DNA of 64,000 bases from Streptomyces sp. 1331.2 (GTDB taxonomy: Bacteria; Actinomycetota; Actinomycetes; Streptomycetales; Streptomycetaceae). The stretch lies in assembly GCF_900199205.1 (NCBI RefSeq), contig NZ_OBMJ01000001.1, positions 6,999,001 through 7,063,000 of the forward strand, in the 5' to 3' direction. The translations under genes and the position numbers were made by a program. Below, piece after piece: positions 8,141-16,836 of the stretch (positions are counted from its first letter, which is position 1; each line of letters starts with the position of its first letter). The notes under the pieces are model-generated. The model saw only the letters and a list, made by a program, of their open reading frames with translations, ran no database searches and was not told where the DNA came from.

Positions 8141-8860
8141 TCAGGATGCGTCGCCGCCGTAGAAGGCGTCAAGGGGCGGCGAAGGCATCCCGTCCAGCAG
8201 GGCCTCCAGGCCACTGAGCATCTCCGCCTCGTCGTCGAAGTCGGCGAAGCGGGGCACCAGGGCGCGCAGCCGCGGGTACTCGGCGGCGGGCAGCCGGTGC
8301 AGGCCCAGCCGCAGCGCGGGGTCCGGCTCCTCCGGGTTGTCGACCACCTGGCGCTTGTCCACCAGCAGGCAGCCGAGGTTCCAGGCGACGAAGGTGCGGT
8401 AGACGGTCAGCGCGGTGGCGTCGTCGAAACCGGCCCGGCCGAGCACGGCGAGGATGTGCTCGGTGAGTTCGAGCACCGGCGCCGGGCGGCGGGTCATCGG
8501 GACGCTCAGCGGCCGGGTCGCGACCAGCGGCAGGATCTCGGGGTGGGCGTGCGCGGCGGCGGCGAAGGCCTGGGCGATCCGGCGCAGCTCCTGGCGCCAG
8601 CCGGGCTCGCGGGCGGCGTCGGCGCTGGTCCGCAGCCGGTCGTTGACCTCGGTGAAGTAGGCCTCGATCAGGCCGTCCAGCAGGGCTTCCTTGCCCGGGG
8701 TGTAGCGGTACAGGGCCATCGACTCGACGCCCAGCTCGGTGGCCAGCCGGCGCATGGTCAGTGCGCTCAGGCCCTCGCGGTCGACCAGCGCCACGGCGGC
8801 GGCGAGGACCAGCGGGCGGTTCAGCCGGCCCCGCTTCTCGGTGCCGTCCCGTTCGACCAT
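8141..8860 (-). CDS. TetR family transcriptional regulator (tetracycline-repressor-like C-domain)
   Basis: A 239-aa regulator. The helix-turn-helix spans roughly residues 14-60, with the recognition region LATELGVESMALYRYTPGKE, and the long C-terminal domain is of the TetR_C type (AFAAAAHAHPEILPLVATRP...). GAGGAG precedes the ATG at 8860. It is immediately upstream of, and co-directional with, the M14 peptidase pair. The same GGATAC[A/G]AGGTA motif precedes both its own gene and that pair, which supports autoregulation plus control of the peptidase operon (inference). The signal molecule is unknown. Confidence 0.9.
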   Translation of the reverse strand: MVERDGTEKRGRLNRPLVLAAAVALVDREGLSALTMRRLATELGVESMALYRYTPGKEALLDGLIEAYFTEVNDRLRTSADAAREPGWRQELRRIAQAFAAAAHAHPEILPLVATRPLSVPMTRRPAPVLELTEHILAVLGRAGFDDATALTVYRTFVAWNLGCLLVDKRQVVDNPEEPDPALRLGLHRLPAAEYPRLRALVPRFADFDDEAEMLSGLEALLDGMPSPPLDAFYGGDAS

Positions 8861-8927
8861 GTCCGCACTCCTCAGGAGGCAGCGGTGGGTGTGATGCAGC
8901 GGATGTCACGCAGCGGATACAGAACCA

Positions 8928-8940
8928 GGATACAAGGTAT
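8928..8940. promoter_or_regulatory. Candidate autoregulatory TetR operator
   Basis: GGATACAAGGTAT contains the dyad ATAC-AAG-GTAT (8930-8940). A second half-site GGATAC lies at 8915-8920. It is about 70 bp upstream of the TetR start codon at 8860 and matches the site at 8129-8140. Confidence 0.55.
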
Positions 8941-8997
8941 GAATCGGGCGTAAACGGGTGAGCCGCTTTCGATCGGCTGAGGCGGCGAACTCGCTGG

Positions 8998-9627
8998 TCA
9001 GCCGACCAGCAGCCGGACGGCGAGCCCGGCGACCAGGGTGGAGGAACCGAGTGCGGTGAGTAGTCGGCCGCGCGGCCCGGTCAACGCCCGGCCCAGCAGC
9101 GCGCCGCCGGAGGCGAGCAGCAGCTGCCAGCCGGCCGAGGCGGCGAACGCGGCGGCCGCGAACACCGCCCGGGCCAGGGCGTCGGAGGCCGCACCCTCCC
9201 GGGCCCCGCTGCCGAGGACCAGTGCGGTGAAGTAGAGCACGGTGAGCGGGTTCAGCAGGGTGATCCCGAGCAGGGTGAGGAACGCCCGGGCGGGGGAGGG
9301 CGGTTCCCGCTCCGGCGTCGCGGCGGCCCCCGGGCGGCTGCTGCGCAGCGCGGAGCGGGCCGTGCGGACGGCCAGGGCCAGCAGGACCACGGCAGAGGCG
9401 ATCCGCAGCGGCCCGGCGAACGGTGCGAGCAGGGGTGCGAGGCCGGTGCCGCCCGCCGCCGCGAGCAGGGCGTACAGCCCGTCGGCGGTGGCCACGCCGA
9501 GTGCGGCGCAGGCGCCGGTGCGCAGCGAGGTCCGGGCGGTGAGGGCGACCAGGTAGGCCCCGACGGCGCCCACCGGGACGGCGACGCCGAACCCGGCGAG
9601 CAGCCCCGCGACCAGGGCGGCCCTCAC
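8998..9627 (-). CDS. LysE family transporter
   Basis: A 209-aa polytopic membrane protein of the LysE/RhtB exporter family. It has a glycine-rich first helix (GFGVAVPVGAVGAYLVALTAR), the family signature around GITLLNPLTVLYF in the middle, and about six hydrophobic segments. It probably exports amino acids or small metabolites. The GTG at 9627 was chosen because it aligns with the family N-terminus. A 35-codon frame from ATG 9731 ends in a TGA that overlaps this GTG, but it looks like low-complexity coding noise. The gene is divergent from the DinB-like gene at 9835. Confidence 0.85.
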   Translation of the reverse strand: MRAALVAGLLAGFGVAVPVGAVGAYLVALTARTSLRTGACAALGVATADGLYALLAAAGGTGLAPLLAPFAGPLRIASAVVLLALAVRTARSALRSSRPGAAATPEREPPSPARAFLTLLGITLLNPLTVLYFTALVLGSGAREGAASDALARAVFAAAAFAASAGWQLLLASGGALLGRALTGPRGRLLTALGSSTLVAGLAVRLLVG

Positions 9628-9834
9628 GCGCGGGCGGCGTCGCGCCTCCGGGGCCGGCCGGGCTGCTGCTGACCCGCGGCCGGGCGGGCGGCGGAGGTCA
9701 CGGGCAGCGGGCGGGCGGGGGAGTCGGTCATGGGCCGATCCTGGCGGCCGGGCCGCGGCGACGGCAACTGCTTTTCGCGGGGCGCCGGGTAGCGTGGGGG
9801 CCGTCCTGTGATCGAAGGCCCCCGAGGAGAGCCG

Positions 9835-10464
9835 ATGGACAGTCAGAACGACTCCGTGCGCGAGCTGTTGACGCAGGCCTGGGCCTCCTGGGCGGAGCGC
9901 GGCGCGGCCCTGGACGCCGAGGACTGGGACCGGCCGACCCGGCTGCCCGCGTGGACCGTCCGGGAGCTGTACGCACACGTGGCGCCGATGCCGGAGATGT
10001 TCGCCGGGCTGCGCGCGGCCGTCCTGGCCGGGCCGGCCGAGGTGACCAGCGGCGCCGGGATCCTGCGGGCCTACAACCGGCCGGGCGGCATCGCGCACAC
10101 CGCGGCCGGGCAGGTCGCCGAGGCGGCGAAGCAGTCCGCCGGTTCGCTCGAACCCGCCCTGCTGATCGCCCGGTTCGGGGTCGAGGGCCCGGCCGCCCTG
10201 GCCGGCCTCGCGGACCTGCCGCCGAGCACGACGGTGGCGCACCCGATGCTCGGCAGCGTGACGGTCGGCGCGCTCGGCGAGGTGGCGCTGATGGAGGCGA
10301 CCGTCCACCTCCTCGACCTGATCGCGGCCGTCGGCGGCCCGCCGCCCGCCGACGCCGCCCTGCACGCGACCCGCGCGCTGCTGGCCGAGGTCGCGGACCC
10401 GGTGGCCTTCATCGAGGCGGCGACCGGGCGCAGCTCGGAGGCGGTGCTGCCGGTCGTCCGTTGA
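9835..10464 (+). CDS. Maleylpyruvate isomerase N-terminal/DinB-like protein
   Basis: A 209-aa all-helical protein of the mycothiol-dependent maleylpyruvate isomerase N-domain (DinB-like) superfamily. The early WDRPTRLPAWTVRELYAHVA gives the family's W-x-x-x-x-x-LPGW-x-VxxLxxH signature, with the first metal-ligand His in it; a second candidate is in ALMEATVHLLDL. Such proteins bind a divalent metal and may use mycothiol, but the reaction is not predictable here. GAGGAGA lies seven bases before ATG 9835. The last 14 bases (CCGGTCGTCCGTTG) are repeated 50 bp downstream at 10500. Confidence 0.8.
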   Translation: MDSQNDSVRELLTQAWASWAERGAALDAEDWDRPTRLPAWTVRELYAHVAPMPEMFAGLRAAVLAGPAEVTSGAGILRAYNRPGGIAHTAAGQVAEAAKQSAGSLEPALLIARFGVEGPAALAGLADLPPSTTVAHPMLGSVTVGALGEVALMEATVHLLDLIAAVGGPPPADAALHATRALLAEVADPVAFIEAATGRSSEAVLPVVR

Positions 10465-10597
10465 GGCGCCGCTCCCGGCCGCCCGCCGAGCTGCCGCTCC
10501 CGGTCGTCCGTTGCGGCCCGTCGTTCGGCGGGGGCCAGGTAAGTGCTGGTCAGCAGTATGATCAGCGGCTGGTATCGGCCCGATCGGGGGAGAGTCA

Positions 10598-10969
10598 GTG
10601 GACCAGGTGCTCAACATGTGGTGGGTGCTGCCCGTCGTCCTGTACGGCAGCGGGTGGATCGTCAAGGACGCCCGGCAGGCGTTGAAGGTGCGGCACGAGC
10701 GGAAGATGGAGCTGCTGGCCGCGACCGAGCGCCGGCAGGCCGCGCTGGAGGCGTCCAACCGCGCGCCGGAGCCGGTCTGCGGCTGCACCCACCACCTGGC
10801 CAAGCACGACAAGCAGGGCCGCTGTCACGAGGACGTCGAGGCCCCGACCGCCTGGGACGCCGACCGCCGCCCGCTGCAGTACGAGGCGCGGCGCTGCAAC
10901 TGCCAGCAGTACATCGGTCCGGAGCCGCTGGGCACGGTCTTCGCCCCGGAGCTGGTCGACCCGCGCTGA
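10598..10969 (+). CDS. Small membrane-anchored Cys-rich protein, unknown
   Basis: A 123-aa protein with one N-terminal membrane segment (VLNMWWVLPVVLYGSGWIV), a charged helical stretch with an Arg/Lys/Glu-rich pattern (about residues 25-50), and a cytoplasmic-type C-terminal part. That part carries four cysteines in CGCTHH, RCHED and CNCQQ plus two histidines, which could hold a zinc or iron. GGGGGAGAG precedes the GTG start. No assigned function; the Cys/His pattern suggests a small metal site or redox switch. Confidence 0.75.
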   Translation: MDQVLNMWWVLPVVLYGSGWIVKDARQALKVRHERKMELLAATERRQAALEASNRAPEPVCGCTHHLAKHDKQGRCHEDVEAPTAWDADRRPLQYEARRCNCQQYIGPEPLGTVFAPELVDPR

Positions 10970-11083
10970 TCCTGCGTGTACGGCCCCTCGGAGGTGGAGG
11001 CCGGTGCGCTGGCATGACCCTTTCAAAGGCGCGGGTTTGCTGTCACGCTGCTGCTCCCGGCCCGCTCCCCACGAGAGGTTCCG

Positions 11084-12919
11084 ATGAGAAGACTCCTGCA
11101 TGCCCTGACCGGCGCCGCGCTGTTCGCGGCGGCCGGCCTCACGGCGCTCGCCACCCCCAATGTGGCGAGCGCCGCGGACTGCACAGCCGCCCAGGTGGTG
11201 GCCAACGGCGGTTTCGAGTCCGGCAGTTCGCCCTGGACGGCGCCGAGCGGCGCGATCACCTCCGACACCGGCCAGAGCGCGCACTCCGGCGGCTCCTACG
11301 CCTGGCTCGACGGCTACGGCTCCACCCACACCGACACGCTCTCGCAGTCCGTCACCCTCCCCGCGGGGTGCGGCACCGCCACGCTCGGGTTCTGGCTGCA
11401 CGTCGACACCGCCGAGACGACCACCAGCACGGCCTACGACAAACTGACCGTCAAACTCGGCTCCACCACCCTGGCCACCTACTCCAACCTGGACGCCCGC
11501 GACGGGTACGTGCACAAGACCGTCGACGTCTCCGCCTTCGCCGGACAGACCGCGACGCTCGCCTTCACCGGGACGGAGGACTCCAGCCTGCAGACCAGCT
11601 TCGTGCTGGACGACGTCACCCTGGACGCCTCCGGCGGCACCACCCCGCCCCAGCCCGGCGACCCGACCCGCACCCCGGCCGCGCCCGGCTACACCGTCAA
11701 CCTCACCAGCGACGCCTCCGGCGGCAGTTGGACCGGGCACGAGAGCGTGACCTTCACCAACGCCTCGCCCACCGCGCTGAACGAGGTCTACCTACGGCTC
11801 TGGGACAACTGGCACGGCAGCTGCCCCAGCACCCCGATCACGGTGACCAACGTGACCGGCGGCACGCCCGCCCCGCTCTCGGTGAACTGCACCGCGCTCA
11901 AGATCACCCTGCCGGCGCCGCTCGCGCAGGGCCAGAGCGGAACCGTCGGCTTCGACCTCGGCATCACCGTGCCGAGCGGCGCCGACCGCTTCGGCCGCGA
12001 CGGGGCGTTCAACTTCCTCGGCAACGCCCTGCCCGTCCTGGCGATCCGCGACGCGGCCGGCTGGCACCTCGACCCGTACACCAACAACGGCGAGTCCTTC
12101 TACTCGGTGGCCGCGGACTTCACCGTCACCCTCGACCACCCGACGAGCCTGCTCGTCCCCGCGACCGGCACCTCGGTGGACACCCCCGGCACGGCCGGGC
12201 GGACCGTGACCAAGGCGACCGCGAGCAAGGTGCGCGACTTCGCCTGGGGTGCCGGGCCGTTCACCGTGGTCTCCGGCACCTCGCAGGCCGGGGTGAAGGT
12301 CAACGTCTACTCGGTGGCCGGGATCAGCGCGGCGGACGCCAAGTCGATGCTCTCCACCGCGACCTCCGCGGTCGACGCCCACGCCCAGCGCTTCGGCGCC
12401 TACCCGTACGGCGAACTGGACGCGGTGATCGACAACAACTTCTGGTTCGGCGGCATGGAGTACCCGGGCTTCGTCCTCGACCTGGTCAGCACCACGGCGC
12501 TGACCCACGAGATCGGCCACCAGTGGTGGTACGGCATCGTGGGCGACGACGAGTACAACGGCCCCTGGCTGGACGAGGCCTTCACCGACTACGCCACCGA
12601 TCTCGCCCTCGGCAAGACCGGCAACGGCTGCTGGAACAGCGTCTCCTGGGCCTCGTCGGCGGAGAAGATCACCAACTCGATGGCGTACTGGGACGCCAAC
12701 TCCTCCCGCTACTCCACCGTGGTCTACGGCTACGGCAAGTGCGCCCTGCACGACCTGCGCCGCACGATCGGCGACACCGCGATGACCACGCTGCTGCGCA
12801 GCTACGCGCAGGCGCACTGGTACGGGGTGTCCACCACCGCCGAGTTCAAGGCCGCGGCCCAGGCCGCCACCACCGTCGACCTGACCTCCTTCTGGAGCCA
12901 GCACCGCATCGAGGGCTGA
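11084..12919 (+). CDS. Secreted M1 family metallopeptidase with N-terminal carbohydrate-binding-like domain
   Basis: A 611-aa exported aminopeptidase-like enzyme. A Sec signal peptide (MRRLLHALTG... to ASAAD, about residues 1-29) is followed by a jelly-roll-like domain starting VVANGGFESGSSPWT (36-185), a Pro/Thr linker, and an M1 catalytic region. Visible catalytic parts are GGMEY at 456-460 (in place of the canonical GAMEN), the zinc motif HEIGH at 475-479, and the third ligand Glu498 in WLDEAF, at the standard spacing. It ends near residue 611, so it lacks the long helical C-domain of full M1 aminopeptidases. GAGAGG precedes ATG 11084. It would act outside the cell on peptides. Confidence 0.92.
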   Translation: MRRLLHALTGAALFAAAGLTALATPNVASAADCTAAQVVANGGFESGSSPWTAPSGAITSDTGQSAHSGGSYAWLDGYGSTHTDTLSQSVTLPAGCGTATLGFWLHVDTAETTTSTAYDKLTVKLGSTTLATYSNLDARDGYVHKTVDVSAFAGQTATLAFTGTEDSSLQTSFVLDDVTLDASGGTTPPQPGDPTRTPAAPGYTVNLTSDASGGSWTGHESVTFTNASPTALNEVYLRLWDNWHGSCPSTPITVTNVTGGTPAPLSVNCTALKITLPAPLAQGQSGTVGFDLGITVPSGADRFGRDGAFNFLGNALPVLAIRDAAGWHLDPYTNNGESFYSVAADFTVTLDHPTSLLVPATGTSVDTPGTAGRTVTKATASKVRDFAWGAGPFTVVSGTSQAGVKVNVYSVAGISAADAKSMLSTATSAVDAHAQRFGAYPYGELDAVIDNNFWFGGMEYPGFVLDLVSTTALTHEIGHQWWYGIVGDDEYNGPWLDEAFTDYATDLALGKTGNGCWNSVSWASSAEKITNSMAYWDANSSRYSTVVYGYGKCALHDLRRTIGDTAMTTLLRSYAQAHWYGVSTTAEFKAAAQAATTVDLTSFWSQHRIEG

Positions 12920-12988
12920 GCACCCGAGTACCTGAGCACCTGAGTACCTGAGCACCGCAGCACCCGAGTACCTGAGCACCGCAGCAAC
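12918..12988. repeat. Degenerate tandem repeat after the M1 peptidase gene
   Basis: Units of the type GAGCACC[C/T]GAGTACCT repeat about four times with GAGCACCGCA interruptions, just after the stop codon and before the terminator. No coding meaning is seen. Confidence 0.6.
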
Positions 12989-13001
12989 CGAAGCTCCTGA
13001 A

Positions 13002-13035
13002 GGCGCCGCCCCCGTTTTCAGCCGGGGGCGGCGCC
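13002..13035 (+). terminator. Terminator of the M1 peptidase gene
   Basis: GGCGCCGCCCCC (13002-13013) pairs perfectly with GGGGGCGGCGCC (13024-13035) around a 10-base loop containing TTTT. Confidence 0.8.
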
Positions 13036-13178
13036 CCTTGACTGCGCGCGCCGTGCGGCGGACGCTGTCCGTATACGGCATAAATGTCCGCCGTCCACGG
13101 ACAGCCGAAAGCAGTCGAAAGCACACGACCCACCGTCGCGAGGCTCCCGGCGCTGAACCCCCGACCGCTGGAGCGATC

Positions 13179-14867
13179 ATGTCGACCCCGACCACCCCCT
13201 ACGTGGCGCTGCCGGACAGCTCCCGCGTTCCGCTCCGCGGAGCGCGGGTCATCGGCCCGGCCGACCCACGGGCTCCCCTCACCGTCACCGTCTACCTGCG
13301 GCGCGACCCCGCTGCGCCCGAGCGGCCGAACGTGTACGAGCTGGCGCTGCAGCCGCCGAGCCGCCGCACCGTCCCCACCGACGAGGAGTACGCCGCCACC
13401 CACCGCTGGCGCGACACCGACCTGAAGGCCGTCGAGGCCTTCGCCGCCGAGCACCGGCTCGCCGTCTCCGACGAGAACGCGGCGGCCCGGAGCATCGACC
13501 TGACCGGGACCACCGAGGACGTCGCGAACGCCTTCCGGGTCACCCTGGCCCGCTACCGCTACCGGGACGCCAACGACCGACCCCGGGTCTACCGTGGCCG
13601 GGAAGGCCAGATCCACGTACCCGCGGACCTGCGCGACATCGTCACCTGCGTGTTCGGCCTGGACGACCGGCCGATCGGCGACCGCCTGCTGCTCCGGCGG
13701 GCCGCCAACGGTATCGCGAAGGCGGCGCACACCACGCTGCAGAAGCCGCCGGGCACCTTCTTCCCGACGGACCTGGAGGCCCCGTACGCCTACCCCGCCG
13801 GCACCGACGGCGCCGGGCAGTGCATCGCCGTGCTCGCCTTCAACGGGGAGACGCCACCGGGCGTCCCCTCCGGGGGCTACTCGATCGACGCACTGCGGAA
13901 CTACTTCGTCAACGTCCTGAATCTGCCCATGCCGGACATCAGCAACGTCGTGATCCCGGGTGTCGGCAGCACGGGCAACGACCCGGGCCAGGATTCCGAC
14001 CCCGACTCGCCCGACTCCAGCGGCGAGATCATGCTCGACCTGGCGGTCGTCGGTGCCCTCGCGCCCAAGGCGAAGATCGTCGTGTACTTCAGCAAGTTCA
14101 CCGAACAGGGCTGGGTCAAGGTGATCACCAGGATCGTCAACGACACCGTCAACCGGCCCTCGGTGATCTCCGGAAGCTACGGAAACTCCGAACCGGTGCT
14201 CGGCAGCCGGTGGACCGCGGCAGCGGTCGCCCGGGCCGACGCGGCCTTCGCCAACGCGGCGGAGAAGAACATCAGCATCTGCTGCGCCTCGGGCGACGAC
14301 GGCTCCCGCGACGACGTCCTCGACGAGCGCGCCCACGCCGACTTCCCGTCCTCCAGCCCGCACGTGCTCGGCATCGGCGGCACCCGGCTGGTGCTGAACC
14401 ACGGGGCGATCGTCGAGACCGTCTGGGACGACGGCCCCGGCCGCCGCACGGGCGGCGGCATCAGCGCCGTCTTCCCGGTGCCGCCCTACCAGAATGACGC
14501 CCACGTCCCGCCGTCCGTCAACCCGCCGTTCGCGGCGGGCCGCGGCGACCCGGACGTGTCCGCCCTCGCCGACCCGGTGACGGGTGTGGTCGTCCCGAGC
14601 GTGGACGGCGTGCACTTCGGCGTGGTCGGAGGCACCAGCGCGTCCGCCCCGATGTGGTCCGCCCTGCTGGCCCGGATCAACGAGGGGCTCGGCGCCCCGG
14701 TCGGCTTCCTGAACCCGCTGCTGTACGCGAAGTTCGCGACGGGCGTCCTGCGGGACGTCACCCAGGGCAGCAACGGCGCCTACGCCTCCGGGCCCGGCTG
14801 GGATCCGTGCACCGGCCTCGGCAGCCCCGGCGGGCAGCAGCTGCTGGACGGCCTCAAGGCGCTGTAG
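13179..14867 (+). CDS. S53 family serine-carboxyl peptidase (sedolisin/kumamolisin type)
   Basis: A 562-aa protease active at acidic pH. The N-terminal pro-kumamolisin activation domain covers about residues 10-185. The catalytic domain has Glu283 and Asp287 in GEIMLDLAV, oxyanion Asp373 in SGDDGS, and nucleophile Ser487 in GGTSASAP; the C-terminal RDVTQGSNG...GWDPCTGLG carries the calcium-binding loop. ATG 13179 is used although the frame is open back to 13038, because the family's pro-domain starts here. No signal peptide is visible, so export, if any, is non-classical or a start is misplaced. It is separated from the GH25 gene by a bidirectional hairpin. Confidence 0.93.
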   Translation: MSTPTTPYVALPDSSRVPLRGARVIGPADPRAPLTVTVYLRRDPAAPERPNVYELALQPPSRRTVPTDEEYAATHRWRDTDLKAVEAFAAEHRLAVSDENAAARSIDLTGTTEDVANAFRVTLARYRYRDANDRPRVYRGREGQIHVPADLRDIVTCVFGLDDRPIGDRLLLRRAANGIAKAAHTTLQKPPGTFFPTDLEAPYAYPAGTDGAGQCIAVLAFNGETPPGVPSGGYSIDALRNYFVNVLNLPMPDISNVVIPGVGSTGNDPGQDSDPDSPDSSGEIMLDLAVVGALAPKAKIVVYFSKFTEQGWVKVITRIVNDTVNRPSVISGSYGNSEPVLGSRWTAAAVARADAAFANAAEKNISICCASGDDGSRDDVLDERAHADFPSSSPHVLGIGGTRLVLNHGAIVETVWDDGPGRRTGGGISAVFPVPPYQNDAHVPPSVNPPFAAGRGDPDVSALADPVTGVVVPSVDGVHFGVVGGTSASAPMWSALLARINEGLGAPVGFLNPLLYAKFATGVLRDVTQGSNGAYASGPGWDPCTGLGSPGGQQLLDGLKAL

Positions 14868-14900
14868 ACCCGCTCCTGTTCGGTTCTCTTCGGTCCCCAC

Positions 14901-14942
14901 CGGTCGGTGCGGGGACCGCCGCGGCGGCCCCCGCACCGACCG
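14901..14942. terminator. Bidirectional terminator between S53 and GH25 genes
   Basis: CGGTCGGTGCGGGG (14901-14914) pairs perfectly with 14929-14942 around a 14-base loop. Confidence 0.8.
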
Positions 14943-14987
14943 TCGTGTCCGTGGGCGCTGTCGGTTCCGTCAGCGCCGTCAGCGCCG

Positions 14988-15902
14988 TCAGCCCAGGGCG
15001 AGGGCGCTCAGCCGGTCGGTCGCGCCGTTGAAGTAGTCCTGGTCGCCGGGGAAGGTGCCGGAGTCCGCGTACTGCCAGAAGGTCTGGTAGCCCCAGCCGT
15101 TCGGCAGGGTGCCGACGGTGGAGGCGTAACGGGCTATCCAGAGCGGGTTGGTGGCGCCGAAGCCGCCGTAGTTGCCGGTGCACTGGGTCCACCAGTTGGT
15201 GGTGGTGTAGATGGTGGGGTAGCGGCCGGTGCGCGAGTGGACGGTGTCGCTGAAGGAGCGGATCCAGCTGACCATGGCGCTCTGGCTCAGGCCGTAGCAG
15301 GTGGCGCCGTAGGGGTTGTACTCGATGTCCAGGGCCGGCGGCAGGGTCCTGCCGTCGGCGGACCAGCCGCCGCCGTGGTCGACGAAGTAGTTGGCCTGGG
15401 TGGCGCCGAAGGAGCTGTTCGGCAGCGCGAAGTGGTAGGCGCCGCGGATCAGGCCGGAGTTGTAGGAGCCGTTGTACTGCTGGGCGAAGTACGGGTTGGT
15501 GTAGCCGGTGCCCTCGGTGGCCTTGACGTAGGCGAAGCGGGCGCCGTTGGCCGCCGCCGAGGACCAGTTGACGTTGCCCTGGTAGCTGGCGACGTCCAGC
15601 CCGGGGGTCTGGGTGACCGCGAGGGAGGCGAGGGGCGCGGCGCCGCGGCCCTCGTGGGCGGCGACGGTGGAGCCGGCGAAGTCGCGGTCGGGGTGGAAGC
15701 CGGGTCGGCCCTCGACGGTCGGGGCGATGGGGGAGGCGGAGGCGGAGGCGGCTGGGGCGGCTGCGCCGGCGACCAGCGCGGTGGTGGCGGCGAGCGCGGA
15801 GAGGACGGACAGGACAGACCGGACGGGCAGGCGGCGGGGGCGGGCCGGTCTGTCGGGCCCGGTGGCGCAGGCGGTGCGGGCGGCGCGGGAAGAGCGGGGC
15901 AT
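14988..15902 (-). CDS. Secreted GH25 lysozyme (N-acetylmuramidase)
   Basis: A 304-aa cell-wall hydrolase. It has a long basic N-terminus and signal segment (VLSALAATTALVAGAAAPAA, ending near residue 57), a variable linker, and a GH25 domain from about residue 99. The active-site acids fit GLDVASYQG (Asp103) and LDIEYN (Asp191, catalytic Glu193). It cleaves the beta-1,4 bond of MurNAc-GlcNAc in peptidoglycan. AGGAG precedes ATG 15902. The gene is convergent with S53 and divergent from the GNAT gene; I looked for and did not see a c-di-AMP riboswitch in its leader. Confidence 0.93.
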   Translation of the reverse strand: MPRSSRAARTACATGPDRPARPRRLPVRSVLSVLSALAATTALVAGAAAPAASASASPIAPTVEGRPGFHPDRDFAGSTVAAHEGRGAAPLASLAVTQTPGLDVASYQGNVNWSSAAANGARFAYVKATEGTGYTNPYFAQQYNGSYNSGLIRGAYHFALPNSSFGATQANYFVDHGGGWSADGRTLPPALDIEYNPYGATCYGLSQSAMVSWIRSFSDTVHSRTGRYPTIYTTTNWWTQCTGNYGGFGATNPLWIARYASTVGTLPNGWGYQTFWQYADSGTFPGDQDYFNGATDRLSALALG

Positions 15903-16264
15903 GTGCACTCCTCTGATCCGGTACGGACGGGTCTGATCCGGTGTGCGCGTGCGGCCCAAGAGGCCTGGTACGACCGGGGGTTGGCCCGGCCGTACGGCAG
16001 AGTAGCGATGTACCCGCCAGCAGCGCCAGGCATCTCGGACCACATCCTGAACCGGCGCCCCAGGTGCCGGACCGCCACCACCGGCAACGCGGGTTGCCGG
16101 TCCTGCTGGTTCTGCCGGTCCTGCGCGTCCTGACCGTCCTGGCCGTCCCGGTCCTCCCGGTGGTCTTCGCCGATCGGCGGCCCCGGGGGCGGGCCGCGGG
16201 CTGTGACACGATGCCGAGGTGCCTGCCGTACGGGCGGCACCCGGCACGGAGGAGAGGACCAGCC
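15903..16264. other. 362-bp divergent intergenic region (GH25 / GNAT)
   Basis: Holds the promoters of two divergent genes. A 9-bp hairpin ACCGGCAAC-gcgg-GTTGCCGGT lies at 16080-16101, and CCGGATCAGA is repeated near the GH25 start (minus strand). No gene or recognised riboswitch fold is seen. Confidence 0.45.
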
Positions 16265-16831
16265 ATGATCGACAACGCCACCGGCACCGCCCGGCCCATC
16301 GGGGAGCCCGCCTTCCGCCCCGCCACGCCCGCCGACGTCCCGGCGCTGGTCGAGCTGGTCGAGTCCGCCTACCGGGGCGACGCCAGCCGGGTCGGCTGGA
16401 CCACCGAGGCCGACCTGCTCGGCGGGCAGCGGACCGACCCGCAGGCCCTCACCGAGGCCATCGGCAACCCCGGGGTGCTGGTGCTGCTGGCCGAGCGCGA
16501 CGGCGAACTGGTCGCCTGCTGCCAGCTGGAGCGGCGCGGAGGGAAGGCCTACTTCGGCATGTTCTCGGTGCGCCCCGGCCTGCAGGGCGGCGGGGTCGGC
16601 CGGTCCGTGCTGGCGGAGGCGGAGCGGGTGGCCGGCCAGGAGTGGAGCGTCGGCGCGATGGAGATGGCGGTGATCACGCAGCGCGCCGACCTGATCGCCT
16701 GGTACGAGCGGCGCGGCTACCGGCGGACCGGCGCCTTCAGCCCCTTCCCGTACGGCGACGAGCGCTTCGGCATCCCACTGCGGCCGGACCTCCGGTTCGA
16801 GCACCTGAGCAAGGAGCTGAAGGCCTCCTGA
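16265..16831 (+). CDS. GNAT family N-acetyltransferase
   Basis: A 188-aa acetyl-CoA-dependent acetyltransferase. The acetyl-CoA pyrophosphate loop is VRPGLQGGGVGRSV (about residues 101-114, the Q/R-x-x-G-x-G/A motif), preceded by the beta-4 strand AYFGMFSV, with the C-terminal LIAWYERRGYRRTG as in standard GNAT motif B. The acceptor substrate cannot be told. GGAGAGGA lies just before ATG 16265. It stands alone between a divergent lysozyme gene and a tandem repeat. Confidence 0.88.
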   Translation: MIDNATGTARPIGEPAFRPATPADVPALVELVESAYRGDASRVGWTTEADLLGGQRTDPQALTEAIGNPGVLVLLAERDGELVACCQLERRGGKAYFGMFSVRPGLQGGGVGRSVLAEAERVAGQEWSVGAMEMAVITQRADLIAWYERRGYRRTGAFSPFPYGDERFGIPLRPDLRFEHLSKELKAS

Positions 16832-16836
16832 CGGGC

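Noticed and set aside
9624-9731. 35-codon frame whose TGA overlaps the LysE GTG start, a possible leader peptide
   Set aside because: Low-complexity Pro/Ala/Arg sequence with no export or attenuation signal; the overlap can arise by chance. Kept only as a note in the LysE entry.
13038-13178. Longer S53 protein from the start at 13038
   Set aside because: The extra 47 residues are Arg-rich, span the terminator-proximal promoter region and add neither a signal peptide nor family similarity.
15903-16100. c-di-AMP (ydaO-type) riboswitch in front of the GH25 lysozyme gene
   Set aside because: Cell-wall hydrolase genes of this group often carry one, so I searched, but the conserved core elements are not visible; only a simple hairpin is.
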